The notes under the pieces are model-generated. The model did no database searches, was not told where the DNA came from, and was given only the letters and a program-made list of their open reading frames with translations. Below are positions 1-5,889 of a DNA stretch of 9,396 nucleotides, piece by piece. The DNA lies in contig JAKAMK010000028.1 in assembly GCA_021812925.1 (NCBI GenBank), positions 1-9,396 on the forward strand, given 5' to 3'. The position numbers and the translations under genes were made by a program. Position 1 is the first letter of the stretch. Every line of letters begins with the position of its first letter. This stretch comes from a bacterium. Its GTDB lineage: Bacteria; Patescibacteria; Paceibacteria; UBA9973; UBA2103.

Positions 1-1
1 G

Positions 2-910
2 TCACCTTCTGTCGCCATTGCGCTTGTGGCGCTCCAGGGCGCCCTCGCGCCCTTGATTTCCTACACGCTCGACCTCTTCGTCGAGAACGCGACGCGTAAC
101 GAAGGCTACACCGGCCACATGCGCGGCCTCTTCCTCACCTCGGGGAACGTCGCCCTCGTCGCGGCACCCCTCCTCTACGGCGTCATACTCGGCACGACGG
201 ATGACTACGCTCGCATTTTCGTCGCGACCGCGCTCGCGCTCGTCGTATTCATGATCATCATCACGACGAGGAAGCGCTTCCTCGCGGACGAGCAGATCAC
301 CCACGCGGCGTCGCTCTTCGCGACCCTCCGGTGCCTTCTCAAGGACCGTAGCATCCGCTCGGTGCTCATCGCGAACACCATGCTCCAGTGCTTCTACATC
401 TGGGCGCCCGTGTACGTGCCGCTCTACCTCCACAACGTGCTCGGCTACTCCTGGGACGCGCTCGGGCCGGTTTTCGCGCTCATGCTCCTGCCCTTCCTCC
501 TCATCGAACTGCCCATGGGCTTCCTCGAGGACACGTTCCGCGGCGCGCGCATGGTGATGGCGAGCGGATTCGTCATTTCCGGCCTTTCGCTCGCCGCGTT
601 CGCACTTGTCGGCGCTGGCACGGCGCTCTCGACTATCGCCATCATCCTCGTCCTCACCCGCGTAGGAGCAGCCCTCATAGAAATTACTGCGGAGACGACG
701 TTCTTCCGCGAGGTGGGCGGGGAGGACGCGGAGAGTGTCTCGTTCTTCCGCATGACGCGCCCCCTCGGCATGCTCCTCGGCCCCTTGGTCGGCAGCCTGT
801 TCCTCCTCGCCTTGCCGCTCGCCTACGTCTTCCTCCCTCTCGGCGCGCTCATGTTCCTCGCGATACCGTTCGCGCTCCGCATCAAGAACGGCTACTCGGC
901 GAGCGCGTAG
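2..910 (+). CDS. MFS transporter, 3' part (5' end outside window)
   Basis: This is the C-terminal two thirds of a major facilitator superfamily permease, a polytopic inner-membrane secondary transporter; the substrate cannot be told. The frame is open to the left edge (codons before the GTG at 26 read SPSVAIAL), so the GTG is probably internal and the true start lies upstream. About 303 residues are visible against roughly 400 for a full 12-helix member. The end of the first half is seen (a helix around GNVALVAAPLLYGVIL, then a helix ending in the basic TTRKRF), then a hydrophilic central loop (LADEQITHAASLFATL...KDRSIRSV), then about six hydrophobic helices. GFLEDTFRGARMV fits the loop between helices 8 and 9, a motif-A-like position. 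The gene ends in TAG and converges on mutY with a 19-bp overlap of the coding ends, leaving no room for a separate terminator. The family call is fairly firm; a drug/H+ or sugar role would be guesswork. Confidence 0.85.
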   Translation, partial: SPSVAIALVALQGALAPLISYTLDLFVENATRNEGYTGHMRGLFLTSGNVALVAAPLLYGVILGTTDDYARIFVATALALVVFMIIITTRKRFLADEQITHAASLFATLRCLLKDRSIRSVLIANTMLQCFYIWAPVYVPLYLHNVLGYSWDALGPVFALMLLPFLLIELPMGFLEDTFRGARMVMASGFVISGLSLAAFALVGAGTALSTIAIILVLTRVGAALIEITAETTFFREVGGEDAESVSFFRMTRPLGMLLGPLVGSLFLLALPLAYVFLPLGALMFLAIPFALRIKNGYSASA

Positions 911-1743
911 CGTCCGCGCGCTTTTGTGACGAATCCTTCGCGCAGGAGCGCCGCGAGCGCGGTCTTGAGCTGGTCGCGCCGGTCGTCGCCCAAGAGGCCG
1001 AGGAGGCGCGGTGCGGTACTCGAACCACGCGCAAGCTCTTTGAGGAGGGCCCCGCGCGCCTCGCGCATACTGCCAGCGAAGCGCGACTGCTTCGCGTAGT
1101 GCTTACTCTTCGCGTTCAGCTTCACGCCTGAGCGCTTCAGGAACGCACCGTAGTCCATGAGGGCATAGTTCCATTCCCTTGCACGGTCGCGCATGCCGCC
1201 TCTCGCTTTCGACTGCGCGTTTTTCAGCACCTCCTCAATCTCCGCATCAGTAATTTTGATACCATATATGGTATCGTTCGCATTTCTAAAAAAGTGGTGG
1301 ATTACGGCCGTCCGGATGTTCGTTTCGATGAGTATTTCGTCCGCGCCGTACGCGAACACGGCCACGGCGCGTGCGGTGTATTTCCCCACGCCCGGCAGCC
1401 GCTGCCACCCCGTGGCCATTTTGGGAAAGTCCGACTTTCCCAACTGCTTCGCGGCGGCATGAAGCATCTTCGCGCGGCGGTTGTAGCCGAGCCCCTGCCA
1501 CGCCTTTAGGACGTCGGAGAGAGGCGCGGCGGCGAGCCGCCGCGCTGAGGGGAAACGTCTCGTGAACTCGGCATACATCGGGAGTACCCGATGTACCTGC
1601 GTCTGCTGGAGCATCACCTCGCTTACAAGAATCTTGTACGGGTCGCGCGTCTTCCGCCACGGCAGCTCGTGCCGCCCATGCTTCGTATAGTGCGCCCACA
1701 CAACCCTGCGGAAGCGCGCGAAGACAGGAGCGGCGCATGGCAT
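892..1743 (-). CDS. mutY: MutY-type adenine DNA glycosylase lacking the iron-sulfur cluster
   Basis: A base-excision-repair enzyme of the HhH-GPD superfamily, expected to remove adenine mispaired with guanine or 8-oxoguanine. Seen: LPWRKTRDPYKILVSEVMLQQTQV-type motif at residues 27-50 with the catalytic Glu at 42 (E37 in E. coli), GLGYNRRA at 84-91, and the helix-hairpin-helix LPGVGKYTA at 116-124. Two departures from classical MutY are visible. The D-G-N of E. coli (D138) is E140-T141-N142. The C-x6-C-x2-C-x5-C cluster is absent; the only cysteine is residue 3, and the segment after NYALMDYGAFLKRSG carries a basic KSKHYAKQSRFAGS instead. The protein is 283 residues, shorter than E. coli MutY (350), and has no clear 8-oxoG-recognition NUDIX-like domain, only a small helical tail. 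The ATG at 1743 has no Shine-Dalgarno. It sits 104 bp downstream of the HAD gene. From memory, similar 'IETN' cluster-less homologues occur in CPR genomes. Confidence 0.88.
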   Translation of the reverse strand: MPCAAPVFARFRRVVWAHYTKHGRHELPWRKTRDPYKILVSEVMLQQTQVHRVLPMYAEFTRRFPSARRLAAAPLSDVLKAWQGLGYNRRAKMLHAAAKQLGKSDFPKMATGWQRLPGVGKYTARAVAVFAYGADEILIETNIRTAVIHHFFRNANDTIYGIKITDAEIEEVLKNAQSKARGGMRDRAREWNYALMDYGAFLKRSGVKLNAKSKHYAKQSRFAGSMREARGALLKELARGSSTAPRLLGLLGDDRRDQLKTALAALLREGFVTKARGRYALAE

Positions 1744-1790
1744 GTTACGAGAAAAGGCTCTGCGCAGGCTGACGAGCCGAGCAGGAAGAA

Positions 1791-1808
1791 ATTTTCCAGC
1801 AGGAAAAT
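1791..1808 (-). terminator. AT-rich stem-loop after the HAD gene
   Basis: ATTTTCC at 1791-1797 pairs with GGAAAAT at 1802-1808 around the 4-base loop AGCA, a 7-bp stem. On the minus strand it lies about 40 nt after the HAD stop codon (1848-1850) and is followed by the pyrimidine run TTCTTCC. It stands out as an A/T patch in GC-rich DNA. It could be a weak intrinsic terminator for the HAD gene, or part of the mutY promoter region; no U-tract of normal quality is present. Confidence 0.4.
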
Positions 1809-1847
1809 ATTCTGTACTTTTCGAGGAATGTGCCGCGCGCCGCGAGA

Positions 1848-2534
1848 TTACAGTTCATAGATGACGTCCTTGCGCTCGACCACCATCTTCCACCCGCGGC
1901 GCTTCGCGTGCTCGTAGAGCTTCTTGTTCGGGTTGAACGCGATAGGGGTCGCCGCGAGCTCGAGCATCGGGATGTCGCTCTCGGTGTCGCCGACGACGAC
2001 CGACCCCTCGAGCGAAAGGTCTTCTTTCCGCACCGCGCGCTGCAAGACCGCCGCCTTGTTGTAGATGAGTTCCTTGTCCTCTATCTCGCCCGTAAAATTA
2101 CCGGACGCGCCGCTCGCGTAGAACGTGCCGTACACCTTGTCGAACCCGTGCTCGTAGCCGAATCCGTCGACGATGAATTTCGGCGAGTGCGATATGCCGA
2201 GGATGAAATACCCCTGCGCGGATAATTCGCGGATGAGGTCGCGCGTGTAGCGGTAGACGCGATCCTTCTTCTCTTCGATGATCTCACCCGCGAGGTTCGC
2301 GACCTCTTCGTACGGCGTGCCCTTCAGCTGCGCACCGAACACCTCGACGACCTTCTGGATGTACGATTCGTAGTCGCCCTTCCGGTCGAGCCAACGGAGC
2401 TCCTCGTCCGCATAGGTCGCGCGCGCCGACTCCGGGAAGATGCCGCGCTCGATGAGCCGTTCGACAAGCTCGATGAGGAGCGACGAGCGGAAGATGGTGC
2501 CGTCGATGTCGAACGCCGCTACGGGTCTAGGCAT
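1848..2534 (-). CDS. HAD-superfamily (subfamily IB, SerB-like) phosphatase
   Basis: A 228-residue cytoplasmic phosphohydrolase of the haloacid dehalogenase superfamily. All four signature motifs are visible: motif I FDIDGT with nucleophile D9 and acid/base D11; motif II ILGIS with S115; motif III lysine K160 (YNKAAVL); and motif IV GDTESD at 182-187, whose D183 and D187 bind Mg2+. The helical insert between motif I and motif II (about residues 20-100) fits the C1 cap of subfamily IB, the group holding phosphoserine phosphatase and related small-molecule phosphatases. The substrate cannot be assigned: there is no serA/serC or lipid-synthesis neighbour. The ATG at 2534 is chosen because motif I starts only eight residues in. 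It has no Shine-Dalgarno; TACCAT lies 6 nt upstream and may be a weak -10. It is separated from the upstream gene by a 32-bp palindrome and from mutY by 104 bp, so it may be monocistronic. Confidence 0.85.
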   Translation of the reverse strand: MPRPVAAFDIDGTIFRSSLLIELVERLIERGIFPESARATYADEELRWLDRKGDYESYIQKVVEVFGAQLKGTPYEEVANLAGEIIEEKKDRVYRYTRDLIRELSAQGYFILGISHSPKFIVDGFGYEHGFDKVYGTFYASGASGNFTGEIEDKELIYNKAAVLQRAVRKEDLSLEGSVVVGDTESDIPMLELAATPIAFNPNKKLYEHAKRRGWKMVVERKDVIYEL

Positions 2535-2566
2535 GCCGCTATGGTACGTCGAGGAACGGGATAACG

Positions 2567-2598
2567 GAAGCGGCCCGGGCGTACGCCCGGGCCGCTTC
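2567..2598 (-). terminator. Perfect 32-bp GC-rich palindrome (terminator-like hairpin)
   Basis: The left arm at 2567-2580 (GAAGCGGCCCGGGC) is exactly complementary to the right arm at 2585-2598, with a self-complementary GTAC centre, so the whole 32 bp is a perfect palindrome. On the minus strand it starts 12 nt after the TAA of the 143-codon gene, where a terminator belongs, and precedes the HAD gene start by 32 nt. No U-run follows (CGTTATCCCG), so classical intrinsic termination is uncertain; a mRNA 3'-end stabiliser or a protein-binding site are alternatives. Confidence 0.6.
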
Positions 2599-2610
2599 TC
2601 CGGCCCACCG

Positions 2611-3042
2611 TTAGGCCGCTTCCTGTCCCGGCAACGGCTCCGTTCCGTTTTTCATCGCCTCAATGCGCTCGGGCGGCCACTCCTTCTCGAGTTCAGCCTG
2701 TCGGAGCGTTTCGAGACGTTCGGATTCGCTCTTTCGAAACTCCTCGAGCGCCCGCTCGCACTTCTTCGGGAAAAGCGGGATGTCCTCGCCCTCTTCCGTG
2801 GTCATGGGTCCCGTGACGCCTACGCGAACCTTGCCGCGCATAAACGCCTCCTCCATATTCAGCCGCTGGGTGAGCCAGAACTGCTTCGTCTCTTCGTCTT
2901 CGAAATCGACGGTCCAGCGCCGTTCTCCGTCCGCAAGAACGACGCGGCGCTCCTCGTCACCTTCCCACGCGACAGTCACCGGTTCTGTCTCCCACTTCGC
3001 TTTCGGCTTTTCCGCAGCACCGGGCACCTGTTCTGTAGACAT
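2611..3042 (-). CDS. Hypothetical acidic protein, 143 residues
   Basis: I do not recognise this protein. It is hydrophilic and strongly charged, with many Glu and Lys residues, no cysteine except one in the middle (PKKCERAL), no signal peptide and no membrane helix, so it should be cytoplasmic. The N-terminal half (residues about 15-60) has alternating hydrophobic/charged segments such as PVTVAWEG, RRVVLADGERRWTVDFED that look like beta strands. The C-terminal half (about 90-135: FPKKCERALEEFRKSESERL...) looks like a charged, possibly coiled-coil helix. Gene status is supported by the terminator-like palindrome just after its stop and by the way it fills the gap between two clear genes on the same strand. 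The ATG at 3042 has no Shine-Dalgarno at normal spacing; TATCAT at 3076-3081 (minus strand) is a possible -10. It follows nth by 52 bp. Confidence 0.65.
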   Translation of the reverse strand: MSTEQVPGAAEKPKAKWETEPVTVAWEGDEERRVVLADGERRWTVDFEDEETKQFWLTQRLNMEEAFMRGKVRVGVTGPMTTEEGEDIPLFPKKCERALEEFRKSESERLETLRQAELEKEWPPERIEAMKNGTEPLPGQEAA

Positions 3043-3094
3043 AGGTTTCGTATGGCAATCCTTGGTAACGAACCCATGATAGCATCCCGAGCCG

Positions 3095-3775
3095 TCACGC
3101 AGCCCGAGGCCATCGCTTCCCCGCCTCGGGCCACAGCTTCGTGAGCGGATGGTCCCTGCAGTCGTGCGGACGCGCCGGACACACGTAGCGCCCGTAGAGC
3201 ACGAGCCCGTTATTCACGTACTTCCAGTCCTTTTTCGGGACGAGCGCCTCGAGGTCCTTGGATATCTTCTTCAGGTCGTTCTGGTCCGTGAGATCAAAGC
3301 GCTTCGCGAACCGCTTCACGTGCGTGTCGGTCGGGATGCCCTCCCAGGTGTCATAGAGCTCGCCGAGGATGACGTGCGCGGTCTTGTAGCCGACGCCCGG
3401 GAGCGAGACGAGCTCCGCCTCGGTCTTCGGGACGCGGCCGCCAAAGTCGTGCTGCACGACTTTGGCGGCCGCGATGATGTGCTTCGCCTTGTTCCGGAAG
3501 AACGAGAGCGAAGAAATCTCTTTCGTAAACGTCTTTGCATCGGCGCCCGCGAAATCCTTCGGCGTCTTGTATTTCTTCCAGAGCGACTCGGTCACCTTGT
3601 TCACCTGCCTGTCGGTCGCCTGCGCGGAGAGGATGACCGCTGCGACGAGCTGGAACGGCGTCTTGTACCTGAGCTCGGTCTCCGGGTGCGGGTACGCCTT
3701 CTTGAGGTACGCGACAAGCTTCTTTGCCCGTGCCTGCCGCTCGGCAAACTTTTGTGGACTCATGGCTCTCAGCAT
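3095..3775 (-). CDS. nth: Endonuclease III (Nth) with an incomplete iron-sulfur cluster motif
   Basis: A bifunctional DNA glycosylase/AP lyase that removes oxidised pyrimidines in base excision repair. The 226 residues show the family core: PFQLVAAVILSAQATDRQVN at 40-59, the helix-hairpin-helix LPGVGYKTAHVIL at 125-137 with the Schiff-base lysine K131, and TDTHVKRFAKR with catalytic D150. The C-terminal [4Fe-4S] motif C-x6-C-x2-C-x5-C is only half present: C199 and C206 are kept, but the third and fourth ligand positions are H209 and W215 (CRDHPLTKLW). The frame is intact through to TGA, so this is substitution rather than truncation. Two starts are possible: ATG 3775 (residue 1) and ATG 3763 (residue 5). 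I favour 3763, because a -10-like TATGCT ends 7 nt before it and the 3775 ATG lies inside that element. The gene follows the 116-codon hypothetical gene, separated by a hairpin. Confidence 0.9.
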   Translation of the reverse strand: MLRAMSPQKFAERQARAKKLVAYLKKAYPHPETELRYKTPFQLVAAVILSAQATDRQVNKVTESLWKKYKTPKDFAGADAKTFTKEISSLSFFRNKAKHIIAAAKVVQHDFGGRVPKTEAELVSLPGVGYKTAHVILGELYDTWEGIPTDTHVKRFAKRFDLTDQNDLKKISKDLEALVPKKDWKYVNNGLVLYGRYVCPARPHDCRDHPLTKLWPEAGKRWPRAA

Positions 3776-3798
3776 AGAAGAGGCGCTCCCGTATGCAA
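3771..3798 (-). promoter_or_regulatory. Candidate nth promoter, overlapping upstream terminator
   Basis: On the minus strand TTGCAT (3798-3793) is followed after 16 nt by TATGCT (3776-3771), then 7 nt (GAGAGCC) and the ATG at 3763. Against TTGACA/TATAAT the matches are 3/6 and 4/6. The -35-like element lies in the loop of the hairpin at 3782-3807. If used, the transcript would start at or within a base or two of the ATG. Confidence 0.4.
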
Positions 3799-3807
3799 GG
3801 GAGCGCC
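3782..3807 (-). terminator. Stem-loop terminator after the 116-codon gene
   Basis: GGCGCTCCC (3782-3790) and GGGAGCGCC (3799-3807) form a perfect 9-bp GC-rich stem with an 8-base loop. On the minus strand it lies 10 nt after the TGA at 3818 and is followed by TCTTCT, a short pyrimidine-rich tail. Position and symmetry fit an intrinsic terminator with a poor U-tract. It also covers a possible Shine-Dalgarno (GGGAG) for the upstream nth start candidate. Confidence 0.6.
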
Positions 3808-3817
3808 GTATGCGTTC

Positions 3818-4168
3818 TCACAGCTGCCTGAGTTCGCGTTGCAACCGGCGATCTTTCACCGTAGAAAACCGTTCGGACAAGCAGCGAATCGCGTATTCGA
3901 GCGCGCGCGACCAATCGTCCTTCGCGTAGTGCTTTTTCGCAGACTCGAAAAATCGATTCGCAATTTTCTTCGCATCGCCGCCAATACGCGACCGACGGCC
4001 ATCAAACTCTGCGAGCAGAATGGCGAGCAACGATCGTTCGAGCACACGCAGCTCCTCGCGCGCCGGATGGCGCCGCCCGAAATGCGCTTTGACGCAGAAA
4101 TCGAGCTCGTGGACAGCCATGCAATTGAGCCATGGTTCCTTAACCATGCAAACCCCCATAAAGAACAC
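3818..4168 (-). CDS. Hypothetical protein, up to 116 residues
   Basis: I do not recognise this protein. The longest reading begins with GTG at 4168; ATG codons follow at 4159 (residue 4), 4147 (residue 8) and 4120 (residue 17), and none has a well-placed Shine-Dalgarno. The region from residue 17 (MAVHELDFCVKAHFGRRHP) on looks like a compact basic, mostly helical protein with amphipathic segments: LRVLERSLLAILLAEFDGRR, KKIANRFFESAKKHYAKDDW and SRALEYAIRCLSERFS. There is no signal peptide or clear membrane span. The coding DNA looks richer in A/T than its neighbours and uses more A/T-ending codons, which might mean later acquisition or weak expression. It is supported as a gene by the 9-bp-stem hairpin just after its stop. 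The opposite strand is also open in part here, so the assignment is moderate. It lies about 40 bp beyond the bcp stop. Confidence 0.55.
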   Translation of the reverse strand: MFFMGVCMVKEPWLNCMAVHELDFCVKAHFGRRHPAREELRVLERSLLAILLAEFDGRRSRIGGDAKKIANRFFESAKKHYAKDDWSRALEYAIRCLSERFSTVKDRRLQRELRQL

Positions 4169-4208
4169 GAGAGTACGCTACCGCCGTCGAGCGCACTGCG
4201 CAAGCGCG

Positions 4209-4682
4209 TTACGCACCGAGCGCCTTCAAATCCGCGACAACCTCGGCCGCGTGCAATTCCGGCTTCACCTTTTCGTACACTTTCGCGATAGTCCCATCGG
4301 GTCGGATGAGAAATGACGTGCGGCTCGTGCCCATGTAGGTCTTCCCCATGAACTTCCGCTCGCCGAACACTCCGTACTGCCCCACCACCTCTTTGTGCGC
4401 ATCCGAAAGGAGCGTAAACGGCAATTCATAGGTCGTCGCGAATTTTTTGTGGCTCGCGACCGAGTCGGTTGAGACGCCGAGCACGACCGCACCGATATCC
4501 TGAAAATCTTTGAACTGATCACGGATGGTGCAGGCCTCGATGGTGCAGCCCGGCGTATCATCCTTCGGGTAAAAGTAGAGGAGCACCCACTTCCCGCGAT
4601 AGTCCGCGAGCGCGTGCTCTTTGCCGTCCTGGTCGGGGAGCGTAAACGAGGGGGCGGCGGTTCCTTCGACAGGCATCGTCAT
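4209..4682 (-). CDS. bcp: Thioredoxin-dependent peroxiredoxin (BCP/PrxQ family)
   Basis: A 157-residue cytoplasmic thiol peroxidase that reduces hydrogen peroxide and organic hydroperoxides with electrons from thioredoxin or a similar donor. The thioredoxin-like fold motif YFYPKDDTPGCTIEACTIRD spans residues 36-55: C46 is the peroxidatic cysteine (with T43 and P39 of the PxxxT/SxxC signature) and C51 is the resolving cysteine five residues on, as in atypical 2-Cys BCP/PrxQ enzymes. Further family features are VLGVSTDSVASHKKF and FLIRPDGTIAKVYEKVKPELHAAEV at the C-terminus; length is normal for the family. Starts at 4682 (residue 1) and 4676 (residue 3) are both possible. I use 4682, because TATACT ends 7 nt before it, and no Shine-Dalgarno is present. 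The gene seems to have its own promoter just after the bactofilin-like gene's stop. Confidence in the family is high; only the natural reductant is unknown. Confidence 0.95.
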   Translation of the reverse strand: MTMPVEGTAAPSFTLPDQDGKEHALADYRGKWVLLYFYPKDDTPGCTIEACTIRDQFKDFQDIGAVVLGVSTDSVASHKKFATTYELPFTLLSDAHKEVVGQYGVFGERKFMGKTYMGTSRTSFLIRPDGTIAKVYEKVKPELHAAEVVADLKALGA

Positions 4683-4689
4683 GCGAGAG

Positions 4690-4719
4690 AGTATAGGACG
4701 CCCCTGCCTAAAGGCGCAA
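4690..4719 (-). promoter_or_regulatory. Candidate bcp promoter (leaderless arrangement)
   Basis: Minus strand TTGCGC (4719-4714), 18-nt spacer, TATACT (4695-4690; 5/6 to TATAAT), then 7 nt (CTCTCGC) to the ATG at 4682. A transcript starting the usual 6-8 nt after the -10 would begin at the start codon. The same TTGCGC hexamer occurs at the -35 position upstream of the VKOR gene. Confidence 0.55.
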
Positions 4720-4736
4720 TGAACTTCGCGGCGCCT
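4712..4736 (-). terminator. Short stem-loop overlapping the bactofilin-like gene stop
   Basis: AGGCGC (4712-4717) pairs with GCGCCT (4731-4736), a 6-bp stem with a 13-base loop. On the minus strand it includes part of the TAG stop of the bactofilin-like gene and is followed by TTTAGG. It could be a weak terminator. Its 3' arm overlaps the -35-like TTGCGC of the bcp promoter. Confidence 0.35.
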
Positions 4737-5883
4737 AATCGCGCGGGAAGGCGAAGTGGAAGAAGAGAGTGAGGAGCGTGCCCGCCGTGTAGGTCATGAG
4801 GAGCGCGAGCGCGAGCATGCCGGCCACCGGTATGAGCATCGCGAGCGAGAGGATGAACATGCCGACCACGCCGTCGCGCCAGAGCACCTCGGTGCGGCGC
4901 TCGGATCGGCGCGCGATGAGCGCCCCGACCAGGATGCCGGCGTAGAGGAACGACAGCACCGCGAGGAGCGCGTACCCGATAGCGATGAGGAGCGCGATGC
5001 CGAATCCGATGAACGTGAGCGCGAGCAGGATGAGGAATATCGGCGTCGCGACGAACGCGGCGAACCCGAGCAGCATCGTGAGGAGGATGGAGCGCGCCCG
5101 GCCTCCCGAGAGGCGGCGGGTGACCGCCTCCGCAAGCCGCGGGAAGAGGCCCGCTAGGAGTCCGGCGAGGATGAGCGAACCGAGGATGCGCGCGAGGAGG
5201 AAGATGCCGATCGAGGCAACGGCGAGCGCACGCGACGCCCCCGCGGACGGCAGGTACGATGAACTCGTGTAGTGGATGCCACCGCCGATCTTCACGGAGG
5301 CCGGGATGTCTGCCGGCTCCGGCGCATCGTAGGTGAGCGCGCCGTGAATCACGGTGCCCGGAGCGAGCGCGACGTGACCGCCCGCGGTCACGGTGACGTC
5401 GCCCGCGTAGGCGCCCGCAAGCGCGACGTTGTTCGCATAGATAGTCACCGGGCCGCTCGCGCCATCGGAGGCCGTCGCGTTCGCGGCGAACAGGAAGAGG
5501 CTTCCGCCCACGGGCGCCGTGACCTGCACCGCGTAGCCAACGGCGGCCACGTCGCCCGAGACCGGCTCCTCGACGCTCACCGAGCCGCCTGCCGCGCGGA
5601 GGTCTCCCGCGACCGCCGCGCGCGACGCCACCGAGCCGCCCATGAAGAGCGCGTCGCCCGAGACGGGCGCCGCGGAAACGACCGAGCCGCCGATTGCGGT
5701 GAGATCGCCCGAGACCGGTGCCGTCACGACCACGGCCGCGCCGCCGTCGTACTCGTTACCGGCGGAAGAGGAGGCGACCACGAGCGAACGCGCCGCACTG
5801 AACGTAGAGACGGGCGCCGCGAGCGCGAGCGCCGGAAGCAGGATCCCTATGGCTACGGCGGCGGTCGCGAGGGTCCGTTGCAT
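4735..5883 (-). CDS. Secreted bactofilin-like repeat protein with C-terminal membrane domain
   Basis: A 382-residue envelope protein. An N-terminal hydrophobic stretch (residues about 5-22, ending ALALAA) looks like a Sec signal peptide, with cleavage near 22/23. Residues 56-175 are seven back-to-back repeats of 17 residues (the last 18) of the form PVSGDLTAIGGSVVSAA, with SGD/AGD turns and small or hydrophobic residues in phase. This fits a right-handed beta-helix like that of bactofilins (polymer-forming proteins). From about 218 on there are four or more hydrophobic helices: around 221-250, the long stretch 270-325, and 340-378, with the basic loop ARRSERRTE between. No cysteine is present. 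The repeat domain should face outside if the signal peptide is cleaved, unlike cytoplasmic bactofilins. The gene starts 6 nt after the VKOR stop, so the two are almost surely co-transcribed. Its role (scaffold, surface filament or cell-shape factor) is inference. Confidence 0.8.
   Translation of the reverse strand: MQRTLATAAVAIGILLPALALAAPVSTFSAARSLVVASSSAGNEYDGGAAVVVTAPVSGDLTAIGGSVVSAAPVSGDALFMGGSVASRAAVAGDLRAAGGSVSVEEPVSGDVAAVGYAVQVTAPVGGSLFLFAANATASDGASGPVTIYANNVALAGAYAGDVTVTAGGHVALAPGTVIHGALTYDAPEPADIPASVKIGGGIHYTSSSYLPSAGASRALAVASIGIFLLARILGSLILAGLLAGLFPRLAEAVTRRLSGGRARSILLTMLLGFAAFVATPIFLILLALTFIGFGIALLIAIGYALLAVLSFLYAGILVGALIARRSERRTEVLWRDGVVGMFILSLAMLIPVAGMLALALLMTYTAGTLLTLFFHFAFPRD
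5359..5718 (-). repeat. Seven tandem 51-bp coding repeats (17-residue beta-helix units)
   Basis: This segment of the bactofilin-like gene encodes units starting at residues 56, 73, 90, 107, 124, 141 and 158, each 17 residues (the last 18). Four units carry [PA]-V-x-G-D at the start and GG-S-V or a similar G-x-[AS]-V in the middle; the later units diverge (PVGGSLFLF, GASGPVTIY, AYAGDVTVT). The DNA repeats are imperfect, so this is an old protein repeat rather than a recent slippage array. Confidence 0.8.
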
Positions 5884-5889
5884 AGCGGA

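Noticed and set aside
388..1131. Long + strand open frame inside and beyond the MFS gene
   Set aside because: The translation is Arg/Pro/His-rich and non-membrane, a frame shadow of the MFS gene in GC-rich DNA, and it runs across the end of mutY.
3102..3131. Inverted repeat GCCCGAGGC/GCCTCGGGC at the 3' end of nth
   Set aside because: It lies within the nth coding end on GC-rich DNA with a 12-base loop and no U-tract after it; probably coding coincidence rather than a terminator.
3095..3190. Frameshift or truncation explaining the missing Nth cysteines
   Set aside because: The frame stays sensible through CRDHPLTKLWPEAGKRWPRAA to the stop, and I saw no sign in the overlapping reading frames of a continuing Cys motif.
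3149..4291. 380-codon open frame on + across nth and the hypothetical gene
   Set aside because: It is the longest + frame here, but the product is Arg/Glu-rich low-complexity sequence opposite nth, whose family and catalytic motifs are unmistakable.
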